Both the position numbers and the translations under genes were made by a program. Shown one piece after another: positions 51,594 to 60,211 of a DNA stretch of 64,000 nucleotides. Below the pieces are notes generated by a model, which searched no databases, had not been told where the DNA came from, and saw only the letters and a list, made by a program, of their open reading frames with translations. How positions within the stretch are numbered: position 1 is the stretch's first letter; the number at the start of each line of letters is the position of its first letter. The DNA is from an uncultured Oscillospiraceae bacterium (GTDB lineage Bacteria; Bacillota; Clostridia; Oscillospirales; Acutalibacteraceae), in assembly GCA_900548545.1 (NCBI GenBank), contig URKX01000002.1, positions 1 to 64,000 on the forward strand. Direction: 5' to 3'.

Positions 51594-52430
51594 TTAATCC
51601 AGGGCGCTGAGATATTCCCGGTCCGCCAAGATGGTAGTGAAGTTGTCGCCGGTATAGGCGTACTCGCGCTCTACAATGTAGGCCTTGACACCCTGGGCAT
51701 CGGCAGCCTTCTTCAACTCAGGCATATTGATCAAGCCATCACCCAGCTTGCAGTTGATCTTCTGGTGCTCCTCGAACAGGGCCTTCTGCTCGGGGGTGAA
51801 CATGGGACGCCCATCGGGCCCGCGCTTCACCTGACCGAACAGGTGTTTCATGTCGTCCTCCGGGCCCAGAACCTTGGAGGTTTCTTTCACATGGATCAGG
51901 TCAAAGCGGCCGGCATGAGCGTTGACAAACTCCGCGGCGTTGACCCCGGCACGCCACGCCCAGGCGGCGTCCAGCTCAAAGGTCACCAAGTCGGGATCGG
52001 TGTTGTTCAGGAAAATGTCAATGACGGTTTCATCGCCGTAGCGGTCGAAGTCATTGTTGTGGTTGTGGTATCCATAGCGCAGGCCGGCAGCCTTTGCCTT
52101 TTTGCCCAGCTGGTTCAAAAGTTCCGCCTTCTCATAGGCTTCCTCTTTGGAACCCACGTGTAGGCCAGGGCACACGATAAACTTCGCGCCGGTTTCCGGC
52201 AGGTACTCCAGCATCTTGTCGGTATCCGGGATATCCACATGGGCGCTGATGGCAGTGAGGCCATACTCCTCCAGCACCTTCTTGAGCTCCTTGGGGGTGT
52301 ACTCATCGTAAGGGCCGCGGAACAGCTCCAGGCCGGTGTACCCAGCCCGGCGAGCCATATCCAGATAGCCCTTGAAATCACGGGTGATCTCTCCCACAAA
52401 GGACGCTGTGATCAAATAAATGTCTTTCAA
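51594..52430 (-). CDS. Sugar phosphate isomerase/epimerase-type TIM-barrel protein
   Basis: A 278-residue xylose-isomerase-like TIM-barrel. Conserved metal-binding Glu/Asp/His positions occur in GYHNHNNDFDR, VTFELDAAW and DLIHVKE. The start is TTG at 52430: GGAGGAAG lies seven bases upstream, the sequence agrees with family N-termini, and the codon overlaps the TGA of the preceding gene (TTGA). The family includes epimerases, isomerases and the carbon-oxygen/carbon lyase DgpC-like enzymes of 3-keto-glycoside cleavage. With the Gfo/Idh enzyme here, such a role is a testable idea. Confidence 0.88.
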   Translation of the reverse strand: MKDIYLITASFVGEITRDFKGYLDMARRAGYTGLELFRGPYDEYTPKELKKVLEEYGLTAISAHVDIPDTDKMLEYLPETGAKFIVCPGLHVGSKEEAYEKAELLNQLGKKAKAAGLRYGYHNHNNDFDRYGDETVIDIFLNNTDPDLVTFELDAAWAWRAGVNAAEFVNAHAGRFDLIHVKETSKVLGPEDDMKHLFGQVKRGPDGRPMFTPEQKALFEEHQKINCKLGDGLINMPELKKAADAQGVKAYIVEREYAYTGDNFTTILADREYLSALD

Positions 52431-53680
52431 GTGTTTTCTTCCTCCTTTGTCATGCGCTTCACGCGTTCCATCACTTCGAAGCACATCTGCGAATTGTGGA
52501 AGGGGCACTTGCCGCCGTTCAATTTGTCAAAGCCGTGCATGCCATCCACAATATGCCAGCCGGTTTCATCCACCACGATGTTGTTGTACCAATCGCCGTG
52601 TTCCCGGTTGACAAAGTATTTTTCAATGTAATCCGCCTGTTTCTCACAGGCATCCAAGAATTTCTCATCGCCGGTGAGCTCATACCCGCACAGCATAGCG
52701 GTGACAGCCTCAGCCTGGGCCCACCACACATGGCTTTCACCACAGTCGCCGGTATCTAGGTCGCAGCCATTGTACAGGCTGTGATAGGGATCGAAATCGT
52801 TCTCCAGAACATTATACAGCACATCGGTAAAGATCTTCCGCAGCTTCTCCAGCAGTTCCTGGTCACCCACGATGCCGGCCACTTTCAGGATCAAGTAGGC
52901 AATCTCACAGTCATGGCCAAAGCTCTGGTGGCTGCCCACCCGTTTGCCATCGGGCGTGATGATGGTCATAATGTCCCGCTTCTCGGGGTCATACAACTTT
53001 TCCGCGACCAGCTGGGCCATCTCTTTCAGGGCAGCCTTCACCTTCTCGTCACCGCCGGTGGCGTAGTACAGCTGCACATAGGACTGGCACAGATGGTGTG
53101 GGAACATAATGGCGCCCTTGGGGAACGAGGGGCCTTTCCGGCCGCCGAAACCGGAGCCCTCCGCGGGCTTCCAATCCCGGGTCATGTTGTTGTGATAGCT
53201 GGCAGGGCCAAACTTCACCTTGCTCTCCATGATCTCAAAGGTTTCCTTGGCAATGCGCAGGGCTTCCTCATTCCCGGTAGCCCAGGCATAAGCGGCGCAG
53301 CCCATCAACAGGAACGCTTCGCAGTAGTTAGGTTTGTTGTCCTCCAGCACTTCGCCCTGGGCAGTGACCGTGACAAAAGCCCCGCCGTACTCCTTGTCGT
53401 AGAAGCGGGAAATCAGGTCCTGGTAGGTGTAGTCTGCTTTCTCCCTGTAGATCGGGTCCCCAAACACCCGGTACGCCGTGGAAAAGGCATACAGCATCCG
53501 GCCGGTGAGGGTCAGTCCCCGGGGCTCGGTGTTGTCGATCTGCATATCCAAGGTGACTTTCCCATAAAAGCCGCCGTTTTCATGGTCTACGATAAAATCG
53601 CTGGTCCAAAAGGGGAAAATGACCTCTTTGGCGTCCTGTTCGGCCCACTGGCCCAGCTTTTCCAGCCTAGCCTTATCCAT
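52427..53680 (-). CDS. N-acylglucosamine 2-epimerase family protein
   Basis: A 417-residue AGE-superfamily epimerase with an (alpha/alpha)6 barrel. Typical motifs are YHNN, GHDCEIAYLILK near residue 245, WWAQAEAV near 310 and KCPFHNSQMCFE near 395, features of the cellobiose 2-epimerase/AGE group. It would invert C2 of a sugar. The start ATG at 53680 follows GGGGGGC; an ATG at 53695 overlapping the upstream stop is an alternative. It precedes the TIM-barrel gene with a four-base overlap. Confidence 0.9.
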   Translation of the reverse strand: MDKARLEKLGQWAEQDAKEVIFPFWTSDFIVDHENGGFYGKVTLDMQIDNTEPRGLTLTGRMLYAFSTAYRVFGDPIYREKADYTYQDLISRFYDKEYGGAFVTVTAQGEVLEDNKPNYCEAFLLMGCAAYAWATGNEEALRIAKETFEIMESKVKFGPASYHNNMTRDWKPAEGSGFGGRKGPSFPKGAIMFPHHLCQSYVQLYYATGGDEKVKAALKEMAQLVAEKLYDPEKRDIMTIITPDGKRVGSHQSFGHDCEIAYLILKVAGIVGDQELLEKLRKIFTDVLYNVLENDFDPYHSLYNGCDLDTGDCGESHVWWAQAEAVTAMLCGYELTGDEKFLDACEKQADYIEKYFVNREHGDWYNNIVVDETGWHIVDGMHGFDKLNGGKCPFHNSQMCFEVMERVKRMTKEEENT

Positions 53681-53694
53681 GGTAAAGCCCCCCA

Positions 53695-54795
53695 TTAGTC
53701 AAAGTAGATGGTCTTGCCGGTACGGGCAGACTCATAGATAGCATCCAGCACCTTGGTGACGGTCAAAGCTTGCTCAGGGGTGACAAACAGTTCGCCCTCG
53801 CCATACAGGGCATCCACCCAGATCTTGGCTTCTGCTTCCTGAGGCATCACCATGGGGTTGCGGTCAATGGTGTTGGGACGGAACATGGGGAAGCCGCGGG
53901 TGGCGATCTTGGTATCCACCTTGCGGTTGGCCACTACGTGGTTGGCCACCACACCGTTGTTCGCGTCGATACCGCCCTTTGTACCGCACAGGCGCACCAT
54001 GCCCTCCACAGGGATGATATTCATCGCCCAAGAGCAGCGGATGTTGATCAAAGCGCCGTTCTTCATGCGCACAAAGCCAAAGGCCGAGTCTTCCAGCTCG
54101 TACTTTTTGGGATCCCAGTTGCCAAAATCGTTGCCCATTTCGTCCACAGTGGCCACAGGGCCGATCTTATCGAAGGTGCAGCCGGTAACGCTGGCCACTT
54201 CGTAGTTGTTCATCATCCACAGGGTGAGGTCCAGAGCATGGGTAGCCATGTCGATCAAGGGACCGCCGCCCTGCTCGGCTTTGTTGGTGAACACACCCCA
54301 AGTGGGGATGCCGCGGCGGCGCCATGCGGTGGCCTCGGCGTAGTAGATCTCACCCAGAGCACCGGTATCCACATAGGACTTCATCGCCTTATTGTTGTCC
54401 ATATGGCGGTACTGGTAACCAATGGTCAGCAGCTTGCCGGTACGCAGGTGGGTTTCATACATTTTCAAAGCATCGGCGTAGGTAGCGGCCATGGGCTTCT
54501 CGCAAATGACGTGCTTGCCTGCCTCCATGGCAGCCACAGAGATCTCGCAGTGCTTTACATTGGGAGTCAGCACGTGGACAGCATAAATATCAGGGTCTTT
54601 CAGCAGTTCCCGGTAGTCGGTGAACACCTTGGCGCCTTCGCAGCCATATTTCGCACGGGCTTCCTCTGCCCGCTCAGGGATAATGTCGCAGAAAGCATAC
54701 ATATCGATCCGGTCCCGCTGGGTAGCCATACCGGGGAAATGTTTGTCATTGGCGATACCGCCGCATCCGATGAAGCCGATCTTTAATTTTCCCAT
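53695..54795 (-). CDS. Gfo/Idh/MocA-family sugar oxidoreductase
   Basis: A 366-residue NAD(P)-dependent dehydrogenase. The Rossmann fold begins KIGFIGCGGIANDKHF, with the EKPMAATYADA motif near residue 98 and GGGPLIDMATHALDLTLW near 176 containing the catalytic His. Such enzymes oxidise a sugar hydroxyl, often at C3. It is the first gene of a five-gene minus-strand operon with AGE epimerase, TIM-barrel, ALDH and hydrolase. Start ATG is preceded by AAAGGAGAAAG. Confidence 0.92.
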   Translation of the reverse strand: MGKLKIGFIGCGGIANDKHFPGMATQRDRIDMYAFCDIIPERAEEARAKYGCEGAKVFTDYRELLKDPDIYAVHVLTPNVKHCEISVAAMEAGKHVICEKPMAATYADALKMYETHLRTGKLLTIGYQYRHMDNNKAMKSYVDTGALGEIYYAEATAWRRRGIPTWGVFTNKAEQGGGPLIDMATHALDLTLWMMNNYEVASVTGCTFDKIGPVATVDEMGNDFGNWDPKKYELEDSAFGFVRMKNGALINIRCSWAMNIIPVEGMVRLCGTKGGIDANNGVVANHVVANRKVDTKIATRGFPMFRPNTIDRNPMVMPQEAEAKIWVDALYGEGELFVTPEQALTVTKVLDAIYESARTGKTIYFD

Positions 54796-54936
54796 ACAAC
54801 TCTTTCTCCTTTACACGGAATTTTAGCGTTTTATTCTTTTAAAGGATACCGCAAACCCAAATTGGTTGCATTTAAAATTAAGCAATTCTCTTTTAAAAAA
54901 ATGCCTCTCCGCTTGACAAATCCAGAAAGAACAGAG

Positions 54937-54968
54937 ACAAAAAGGCGGAGAAACCTCCACCTTTTTGT
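54937..54968 (-). terminator. Terminator after the sugar-binding protein
   Basis: ACAAAAAGG-GGAG and CTCC-CCTTTTTGT pair around AAAC, in the gap between the ABC importer operon and the oxidoreductase operon. The remaining bases (54796-54936) are AT-rich with no clear promoter. Confidence 0.85.
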
Positions 54969-54998
54969 GCCGTTCTTATTGTTTTTGGAAAGAACTGA

Positions 54999-56624
54999 TT
55001 AGCCCTGAGTGCTGTTGTAGCCCTCAGTGTAGATCTCAACCAAACGCTCGAGGCCCATCTTGTTCAGCTGGTCCTTATAAGCGTTCCACTTGTCGTCGGT
55101 CACGCCGTTCATGATAAAGTCGGCAACAGACTGCTGGACATACGTGTTGATGTCGGTCTTCAAGATGGTCATCTCATCCATGGTGACAGAGTCGTACACA
55201 ATGTAAGGCATACGGCTCTCGGGCAGGAACCACTCACTATAGTACACGTCGTTGTTGTACTTTTCCTTAGCGTCGTTCTCGCCGCCGATGGTGGCCACAA
55301 ATTCATCGCTGGCCCAAGTGGGAGCGTTGGTATCCAGGCCGGTCAGGAACTTGTACTCAGGATCGGTATAGCCCTCGGGCACGTCCAGGAAAGCAGGGTT
55401 GCCGTCAGCGTCTTTCTCCACGCTGACGCCTTCGGAACCGTAAGTCAGCTGGAAGCCATTGTACTGGTCATAGCACAGGTTGACGAACTCAATGGCCTTC
55501 TCAATGTTCTCGCACTCGGCGGAGATGCACAGACGGTTGGGATACAGCTTGTAGAACCAGGCGCTGGAGTTCCAGTACTGGTCGCCGTTGGGCCCCTTCA
55601 GAGGAGCGATCAGCTCGTAGTGCTCCAGGTTGTCGCCCACGTTGTTGGACATGGTCCAGCCGGAGCCGGTGCCCATAATCAGGGTTTCGCCGCGGAACTT
55701 AGCGGCCTGAGTGGCGAAGTCCAAGCTGAAGTACTCATGGTCGATCAGGTTCTCGCTCCACAGCTTGTTCAGCCATTCCACAGCGGCGCGGTAGTTGTCG
55801 GTGACAGGCTGGAACTGGGGAGCGCCGTCCACTACCATGCAGTAGGTATCGCTTTCGTTCATCACAACACCGAAAGCGGGGAATGCCCAAGCCAGGGTGC
55901 CGGCGCCCAGGGTGGGGTCGCTGGGGGAGGCGCCAACGCCGGTGATGCCGATCTCATCCTGCTGGCCGTTGCCGTTAGGATCTTCGTCGCGGAACCGGAT
56001 GAGCATATCATAGAACTCATCGGTAGTGGTGGGGATATCGATCCCCAGCTGATCGCACCAAGTCTTGTTCACGTACAAGGTATCGCCGGACTCAGGACGG
56101 AAAGCGATCATGTTGGGGATGCCATACATCTGGCCGCCAGCAGTGGTCGCCATAGACTTGGCATCGGGAACGGCATCCAGGAACTCCTTGATGTTGGGAG
56201 CCATATCCAGGTAGCCATTGGAATTCCAATCGATGAACAGGCCGTCATCCACTTCACCGTCTTTCAAATCCGTGCCGAAGAAGATGTCGGGAGTCTTGCC
56301 GGAAGCCAGCAGCACGCTCTTATGAGTGGGCCAGTCAGCCTGGGACTCCACCTGCCAGTCGATGGTCACGCCGGCTTCTTCCTGCAGCTTGGTGATGATG
56401 GGGTAGGGGAACTCGCCATCGGTGCTGTTACGGATCAGCACAGCGGTCAGGGCAACGGTTTCACCGGAAGCGCTGCCGGTATCACCGGTATCGCCGGACT
56501 CAGTGGCGGAAGAACCGGAATTGTCACTCCCGCTGGCGGAGCTGTTACCGCCGCCGGAGCAGCCGGCAAAGGCGGACACAACCAGGGCCATGGCCATCAA
56601 CAGGGCCAAAACTTTTTTCTTCAT
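54999..56624 (-). CDS. ABC sugar importer, substrate-binding lipoprotein
   Basis: A 541-residue extracellular solute-binding protein of the large CUT1/LplA type. A signal peptide with lipobox AFAGC places Cys22 at the mature N-terminus. A Ser/Gly-rich linker follows, then the bilobed binding domain with DEIGITGVG and NGVTDDKWNAY near the end. The ATG at 56624 follows GGAGG at eight bases. It is the last gene of the importer operon after two permease genes. Its size and companions (LplB/YtcP-type permeases) point to oligosaccharide or glycoside uptake. Confidence 0.93.
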   Translation of the reverse strand: MKKKVLALLMAMALVVSAFAGCSGGGNSSASGSDNSGSSATESGDTGDTGSASGETVALTAVLIRNSTDGEFPYPIITKLQEEAGVTIDWQVESQADWPTHKSVLLASGKTPDIFFGTDLKDGEVDDGLFIDWNSNGYLDMAPNIKEFLDAVPDAKSMATTAGGQMYGIPNMIAFRPESGDTLYVNKTWCDQLGIDIPTTTDEFYDMLIRFRDEDPNGNGQQDEIGITGVGASPSDPTLGAGTLAWAFPAFGVVMNESDTYCMVVDGAPQFQPVTDNYRAAVEWLNKLWSENLIDHEYFSLDFATQAAKFRGETLIMGTGSGWTMSNNVGDNLEHYELIAPLKGPNGDQYWNSSAWFYKLYPNRLCISAECENIEKAIEFVNLCYDQYNGFQLTYGSEGVSVEKDADGNPAFLDVPEGYTDPEYKFLTGLDTNAPTWASDEFVATIGGENDAKEKYNNDVYYSEWFLPESRMPYIVYDSVTMDEMTILKTDINTYVQQSVADFIMNGVTDDKWNAYKDQLNKMGLERLVEIYTEGYNSTQG

Positions 56625-56677
56625 GAAAATCTGCCTCCAAAAAAAATCCTTTATTTCACATTTTCCTCGCAGGGGGA

Positions 56678-57577
56678 TCAGCCCTTCACCGATCCGATCA
56701 TAACCCCCTTCGCGAAATACTTCTGGATGAACGGGTATACGCACATGATCGGTACGGTAGAAACCACGATCAGGGCATACTTGAGCATCTCAGCCTTGCG
56801 GACCACTTCCATAGAACCGCCGGCATCCTTCTGGTTGTTGATCAGGATGGCGCGCAGAACCAGCTGCAAGGGCTTCAAGGTATCGGACTGGATATAAATC
56901 AAAGCGTTCATGTAGCTGTTCCACTGCGCAACAGCGGTATACAGGCCCACAACCGCAATGATTGCTTTGGAAAGGGGCAGTACGATGGTGGCAAAGAACC
57001 GGAAATCGGAACAGCCGTCCAAATTGGCCGCCTCCCGCAGTTCATCGGGGATCGTGTTGGCGAAGAAAGTGCGGGCAATAATCAGGTTGTACACGCTGAC
57101 ACTGGTGGGCAGGATCAAGGCCCAGATGGTGTCCAGCATCCCCAGGCGCATCACCTGCAAATAGGTAGGCACTAAGCCCCCGTTAAAGTACATGGCAATC
57201 AAGAAAAAGATCATCAGGGGAGTGCGCAGGGGGAAATCCTTGCGGCCGCAGACATAGGCAGCGGGCAGGGTGAACAACAGGGCAAAAAAGGTATTGCCCA
57301 CGGTGTAGATGATGGTGTTGCGGTAACCGACCCATACTTCCGTGCGGTGGAACACCTCTTCATACGCTGAGAAGGAAGGCTCCACGGGGAAGAACCACAT
57401 CTCGCCGCGCTGGATAGCGTCCGGGTTGCTGAAGGACGCGATCACCACAAAGTACAAGGGGTATACGATAACAATAAAGATCAATGCGCAAATGATGTAA
57501 GTGACCACGGTAAAGGTAAGGTCGGCCTTAGACATCTTCACTTTGTTTTTCGATTTGCCGTTTGACAAAGCAGTCAT
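56678..57577 (-). CDS. ABC sugar importer, permease (YtcP/LplC type)
   Basis: A 299-residue inner-membrane permease with six helices. The EAA loop for contact with the ATPase is ELREAANLDGCSDFRFFATIVLPLSK, near residue 190. ATG at 57577 has GGAGGAGAG upstream. It forms a pair with the preceding LplB-type permease. The C-terminus FAKGVMIGSVKG is characteristic of this subfamily. Confidence 0.94.
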   Translation of the reverse strand: MTALSNGKSKNKVKMSKADLTFTVVTYIICALIFIVIVYPLYFVVIASFSNPDAIQRGEMWFFPVEPSFSAYEEVFHRTEVWVGYRNTIIYTVGNTFFALLFTLPAAYVCGRKDFPLRTPLMIFFLIAMYFNGGLVPTYLQVMRLGMLDTIWALILPTSVSVYNLIIARTFFANTIPDELREAANLDGCSDFRFFATIVLPLSKAIIAVVGLYTAVAQWNSYMNALIYIQSDTLKPLQLVLRAILINNQKDAGGSMEVVRKAEMLKYALIVVSTVPIMCVYPFIQKYFAKGVMIGSVKG

Positions 57578-57594
57578 TCCGCTCTCCTCCTTCC

Positions 57595-58548
57595 TTACAT
57601 CAAGCTGGTGCCGGACATCTTCTTGCACACCCAGTTCGTAACAGTCAGCAGGATGATATTGATGACCGTGTTGAACAAGTTAATTGCCGTGGAGAAGCTG
57701 TACTGGGCATTTTCCAAGCCGATCTTGTACACGTAAGTGGAGAGCACTTCGGAAACAGACACGTTCACCGTATTCTGCATCAAGTATGTCTTTTCAAAGC
57801 CGACGTTCATCAAGCTGCCGACAGCCATAATGAACATGATGGTGGCGGTGGGAAGCAGGGACGGGAAGTCAATGTAACGGATCCGCTGCAGTTTGGTAGC
57901 GCCGTCGATCATGGCCGCCTCATACAGGGACGGGTCTACGCCGGACAGCGTTGCCAAATAGACAATACTGGAAAAACCGGTGGTCTGCCAAATGTTGGAA
58001 GCAACATATACTGTACGGAACAGCTGAGGGCTGGTGTTGGGATCGACGGGGTTCTGCACACCCATCATGTCCATCAGGGCGCCATACAGGCCGCGCTCGG
58101 GAGAGAGGAACAGCTGCAGCATAGCAACCAGCACCACGGTGGAGATGAAATAGGGCAGGTAGGTCACCGTCTGGATGGTGGCCTTAATCCTCGGCCGCTC
58201 CACCTGGTTGAGCATCAAGGCCAGCAGGACGGGGACCGGGAAAGACCACAGCAGGGAATACAGGCTTAAGAGCACCGTATTGCGGATGGTGGTGAAGGCG
58301 TTGAATGAGTTGAAGAACCGCTCAAACTGTTGGAACCCCACCCAAGGGCTGCCGGAGAAACCCAGCGACGGGCTGTAGTTCTGGAAAGCCATGGTAACGC
58401 CGTACATGGGGACATAGTTGAACAGGACAATGATGATTACGGCAGGCAGCACCATGACGATCAGCTGCCAGCATTTCAGTGTTTGGAAAAACGCCGCAGC
58501 GAATCTGCCTCTCTGCTTAGGCTTCAAGGCCGCTTCTTTTTTTGCCAT
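57595..58548 (-). CDS. ABC sugar importer, permease (LplB type)
   Basis: A 317-residue permease with six membrane helices. The EAA motif is YEAAMIDGATKLQRIRYIDFPSLLPT near residue 210, and NYVPMYGVTMAFQNY near 45 is typical of LplB. It is the first gene of the importer operon. No ATPase gene is present in the operon, as is common in CUT1 systems that share an MsmK-type ATPase. Confidence 0.94.
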   Translation of the reverse strand: MAKKEAALKPKQRGRFAAAFFQTLKCWQLIVMVLPAVIIIVLFNYVPMYGVTMAFQNYSPSLGFSGSPWVGFQQFERFFNSFNAFTTIRNTVLLSLYSLLWSFPVPVLLALMLNQVERPRIKATIQTVTYLPYFISTVVLVAMLQLFLSPERGLYGALMDMMGVQNPVDPNTSPQLFRTVYVASNIWQTTGFSSIVYLATLSGVDPSLYEAAMIDGATKLQRIRYIDFPSLLPTATIMFIMAVGSLMNVGFEKTYLMQNTVNVSVSEVLSTYVYKIGLENAQYSFSTAINLFNTVINIILLTVTNWVCKKMSGTSLM

Positions 58549-58788
58549 GTGTTTTACCCCTCCTTGTTAAATATGGAATGAACAAGTTCGATTCTTTCGC
58601 GGAAAAACAAGCCATGGCAAGCCTGCTTCCCCACGGTGTGTCGCGTCTTCTGTGTAGGCATCACCCATCCTTTTCGGCACATCTCAGCAAGTTGCGCGTT
58701 GTTTAGGTATACGGGAAGGGGGAAGTTTGCTGCCGCGTGAAAGCCAAACGGCGCATAACCCTTCGTCCGGTGGCCAGACACAGAGGCC

Positions 58789-58831
58789 TTGTACCATCAG
58801 GATGGTACAAAAAGGACAGAGGGCCCTCTGT
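58789..58831. repeat. Two adjacent perfect palindromes in the sugar importer leader
   Basis: TTGTACCATC-AG-GATGGTACAA (58789-58810, 10-base arms) and ACAGAGGGCCCTCTGT (58816-58831, 16-base palindrome) lie five bases apart. They could be two operator sites or stacked hairpins in the leader RNA. Confidence 0.75.
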
Positions 58832-58915
58832 TGGCCAAAAAGTTCCAAAAAAACGAACACAGCCTCACAGACAAAAAAAGAGGCCCGGAACAGATTTTTT
58901 GTATCTTCTCGTTAA

Positions 58916-58944
58916 AGACTAACACATGGACGGACGTGTGTCAA
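58916..58944 (-). promoter_or_regulatory. Promoter of the sugar importer operon
   Basis: On the minus strand TTGACA (58939-58944), 17-base spacer, TAGTCT (58916-58921). The -35 box is perfect, the -10 weak, consistent with an activated or regulated promoter. Confidence 0.6.
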
Positions 58945-59257
58945 GAGGGGTTCGGGAAAATGTACAAACATTTTTCGACTGTTAAATTCCGTCATTATGA
59001 TAATACAAGGCCCTTTAATCCAGGACATTCCCAGCATTTTCCCCATTCCCAACTTCAAAAAGCCTTCCATCGATCCCTTTTACGGGCTTTTCTTGTGCTG
59101 CTTTTAGTTTTCAACCGTGAAAGTGCCCAACTTGTCTAATTGTAACAAATCGCTCTTTCCCCGCCACACTTCGCGCCGCCCTTTTTCCAACCTTCCAGCT
59201 ACTGTACAGCTGTGCAAACTATAAGCAGTTAAAGCATCGTACCGCCTTGCGGAGGGC

Positions 59258-59296
59258 AAAAAAGGCGCCGCGGCAAATCCTTTGCCACAGCGCCCT
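59258..59296 (-). terminator. Terminator after the deacetylase gene
   Basis: On the minus strand GGCGCTGTGGCA pairs with TGCCGCGGCGCC (with G-U or mismatches), followed by TTTTTT. Confidence 0.8.
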
Positions 59297-59314
59297 TTCC
59301 CTTGGGGATGCCTG

Positions 59315-60172
59315 TTACAGGCCCGGGTCCTCCACCTCAATGGTGGCACCCGCGGGAATGCTGTATATCTTTTGCCCCACCAGCAGCCACAGCTCCGTGG
59401 CAGTGGGGTTGTAGATCTTACTGCCATCCGCGGAGTAGACCCGCTGGCGGAAGGCCGTCACATAGCCGGCAATATCCGCATTCCCGGCAAACCAGATCTC
59501 CTGAGAGAACTGGGATACGTACTTTACAAACTCCTCGATGACGTTCCAGTTGTTGTCGCCGTCGAACTCATAGGCGTGGCCCCACAGGTAGAACAAAGAG
59601 CCCGGGAACACACGGCCCTCGCAGAACTGCTTGGCCAGCTCCATCAGCTTGGGATCGTTGTGGTGGCAGGTGGCGTGCCACTCCATAAAGTCCTGGGGGA
59701 TTTCAAAGGTATGGGTGGAAACCACCGTGCGGGCCCCCATGTAGCCGGCCATACGCACCAGCTGCTTCACATCCTCGTTGTAAGTGCCAAAGGGGTAGGC
59801 AAAGAACCGAACCATTTTCCCGGAAAGCTTTTCCAAAAAGATCCGGTCCTCCACCAACTCGTGCATCGCCAAGGAGGTGCCAATGTTAGGCAAGGAAGAA
59901 TGGCACAGGCTGTGGCCTCCCACCTCATGGCCCTCATACAGGACGGCCACCTCTTCCGGGCTTACTTTGGAGATGTCCATGTGCTTGCCTCCAATGTCCG
60001 CCTCTGCCTGGATACCCAGGGTGGCTGTGTTCAAGTTGAAAGTGCCTTTCACGTGGTAGCGGTTAAACAATTCCACCAGCCGGCGGTCCTGCACCACGCC
60101 GTCATCATAGCTGAAGGTCATCGCCCGGTTCTTGCCGCCGGGGAAGAGCATAAAATCAAGACGTTTTCCCAT
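59315..60172 (-). CDS. NodB-type polysaccharide deacetylase
   Basis: A 285-residue carbohydrate esterase family 4-like deacetylase. The metal triad is Asp24 (in SYDDG), His87 and His91 (GGHSLCH). No signal peptide is visible, so it probably acts in the cytosol on an imported substrate. The C-terminus (residues 240-285) is a small beta domain. It is the last gene of the second, partly visible importer operon, with 39-base spacing to the preceding gene. Confidence 0.88.
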   Translation of the reverse strand: MGKRLDFMLFPGGKNRAMTFSYDDGVVQDRRLVELFNRYHVKGTFNLNTATLGIQAEADIGGKHMDISKVSPEEVAVLYEGHEVGGHSLCHSSLPNIGTSLAMHELVEDRIFLEKLSGKMVRFFAYPFGTYNEDVKQLVRMAGYMGARTVVSTHTFEIPQDFMEWHATCHHNDPKLMELAKQFCEGRVFPGSLFYLWGHAYEFDGDNNWNVIEEFVKYVSQFSQEIWFAGNADIAGYVTAFRQRVYSADGSKIYNPTATELWLLVGQKIYSIPAGATIEVEDPGL

Positions 60173-60211
60173 GTTCCATCACCTTTCTTCTTTTTGGGGA
60201 TTCCCCTCTTT

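Larger units (their letters stand above)
58549..59257. promoter_or_regulatory. Long untranslated region upstream of the sugar importer
   Basis: About 700 bases with no supported gene. It holds a minus-strand promoter (58916-58944), two adjacent perfect palindromes (58789-58810 and 58816-58831) and several A-rich stretches. The leader from the promoter to the lplB ATG would be about 360 bases. Short open frames here have no ribosome binding sites or recognisable sequence. Confidence 0.6.
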
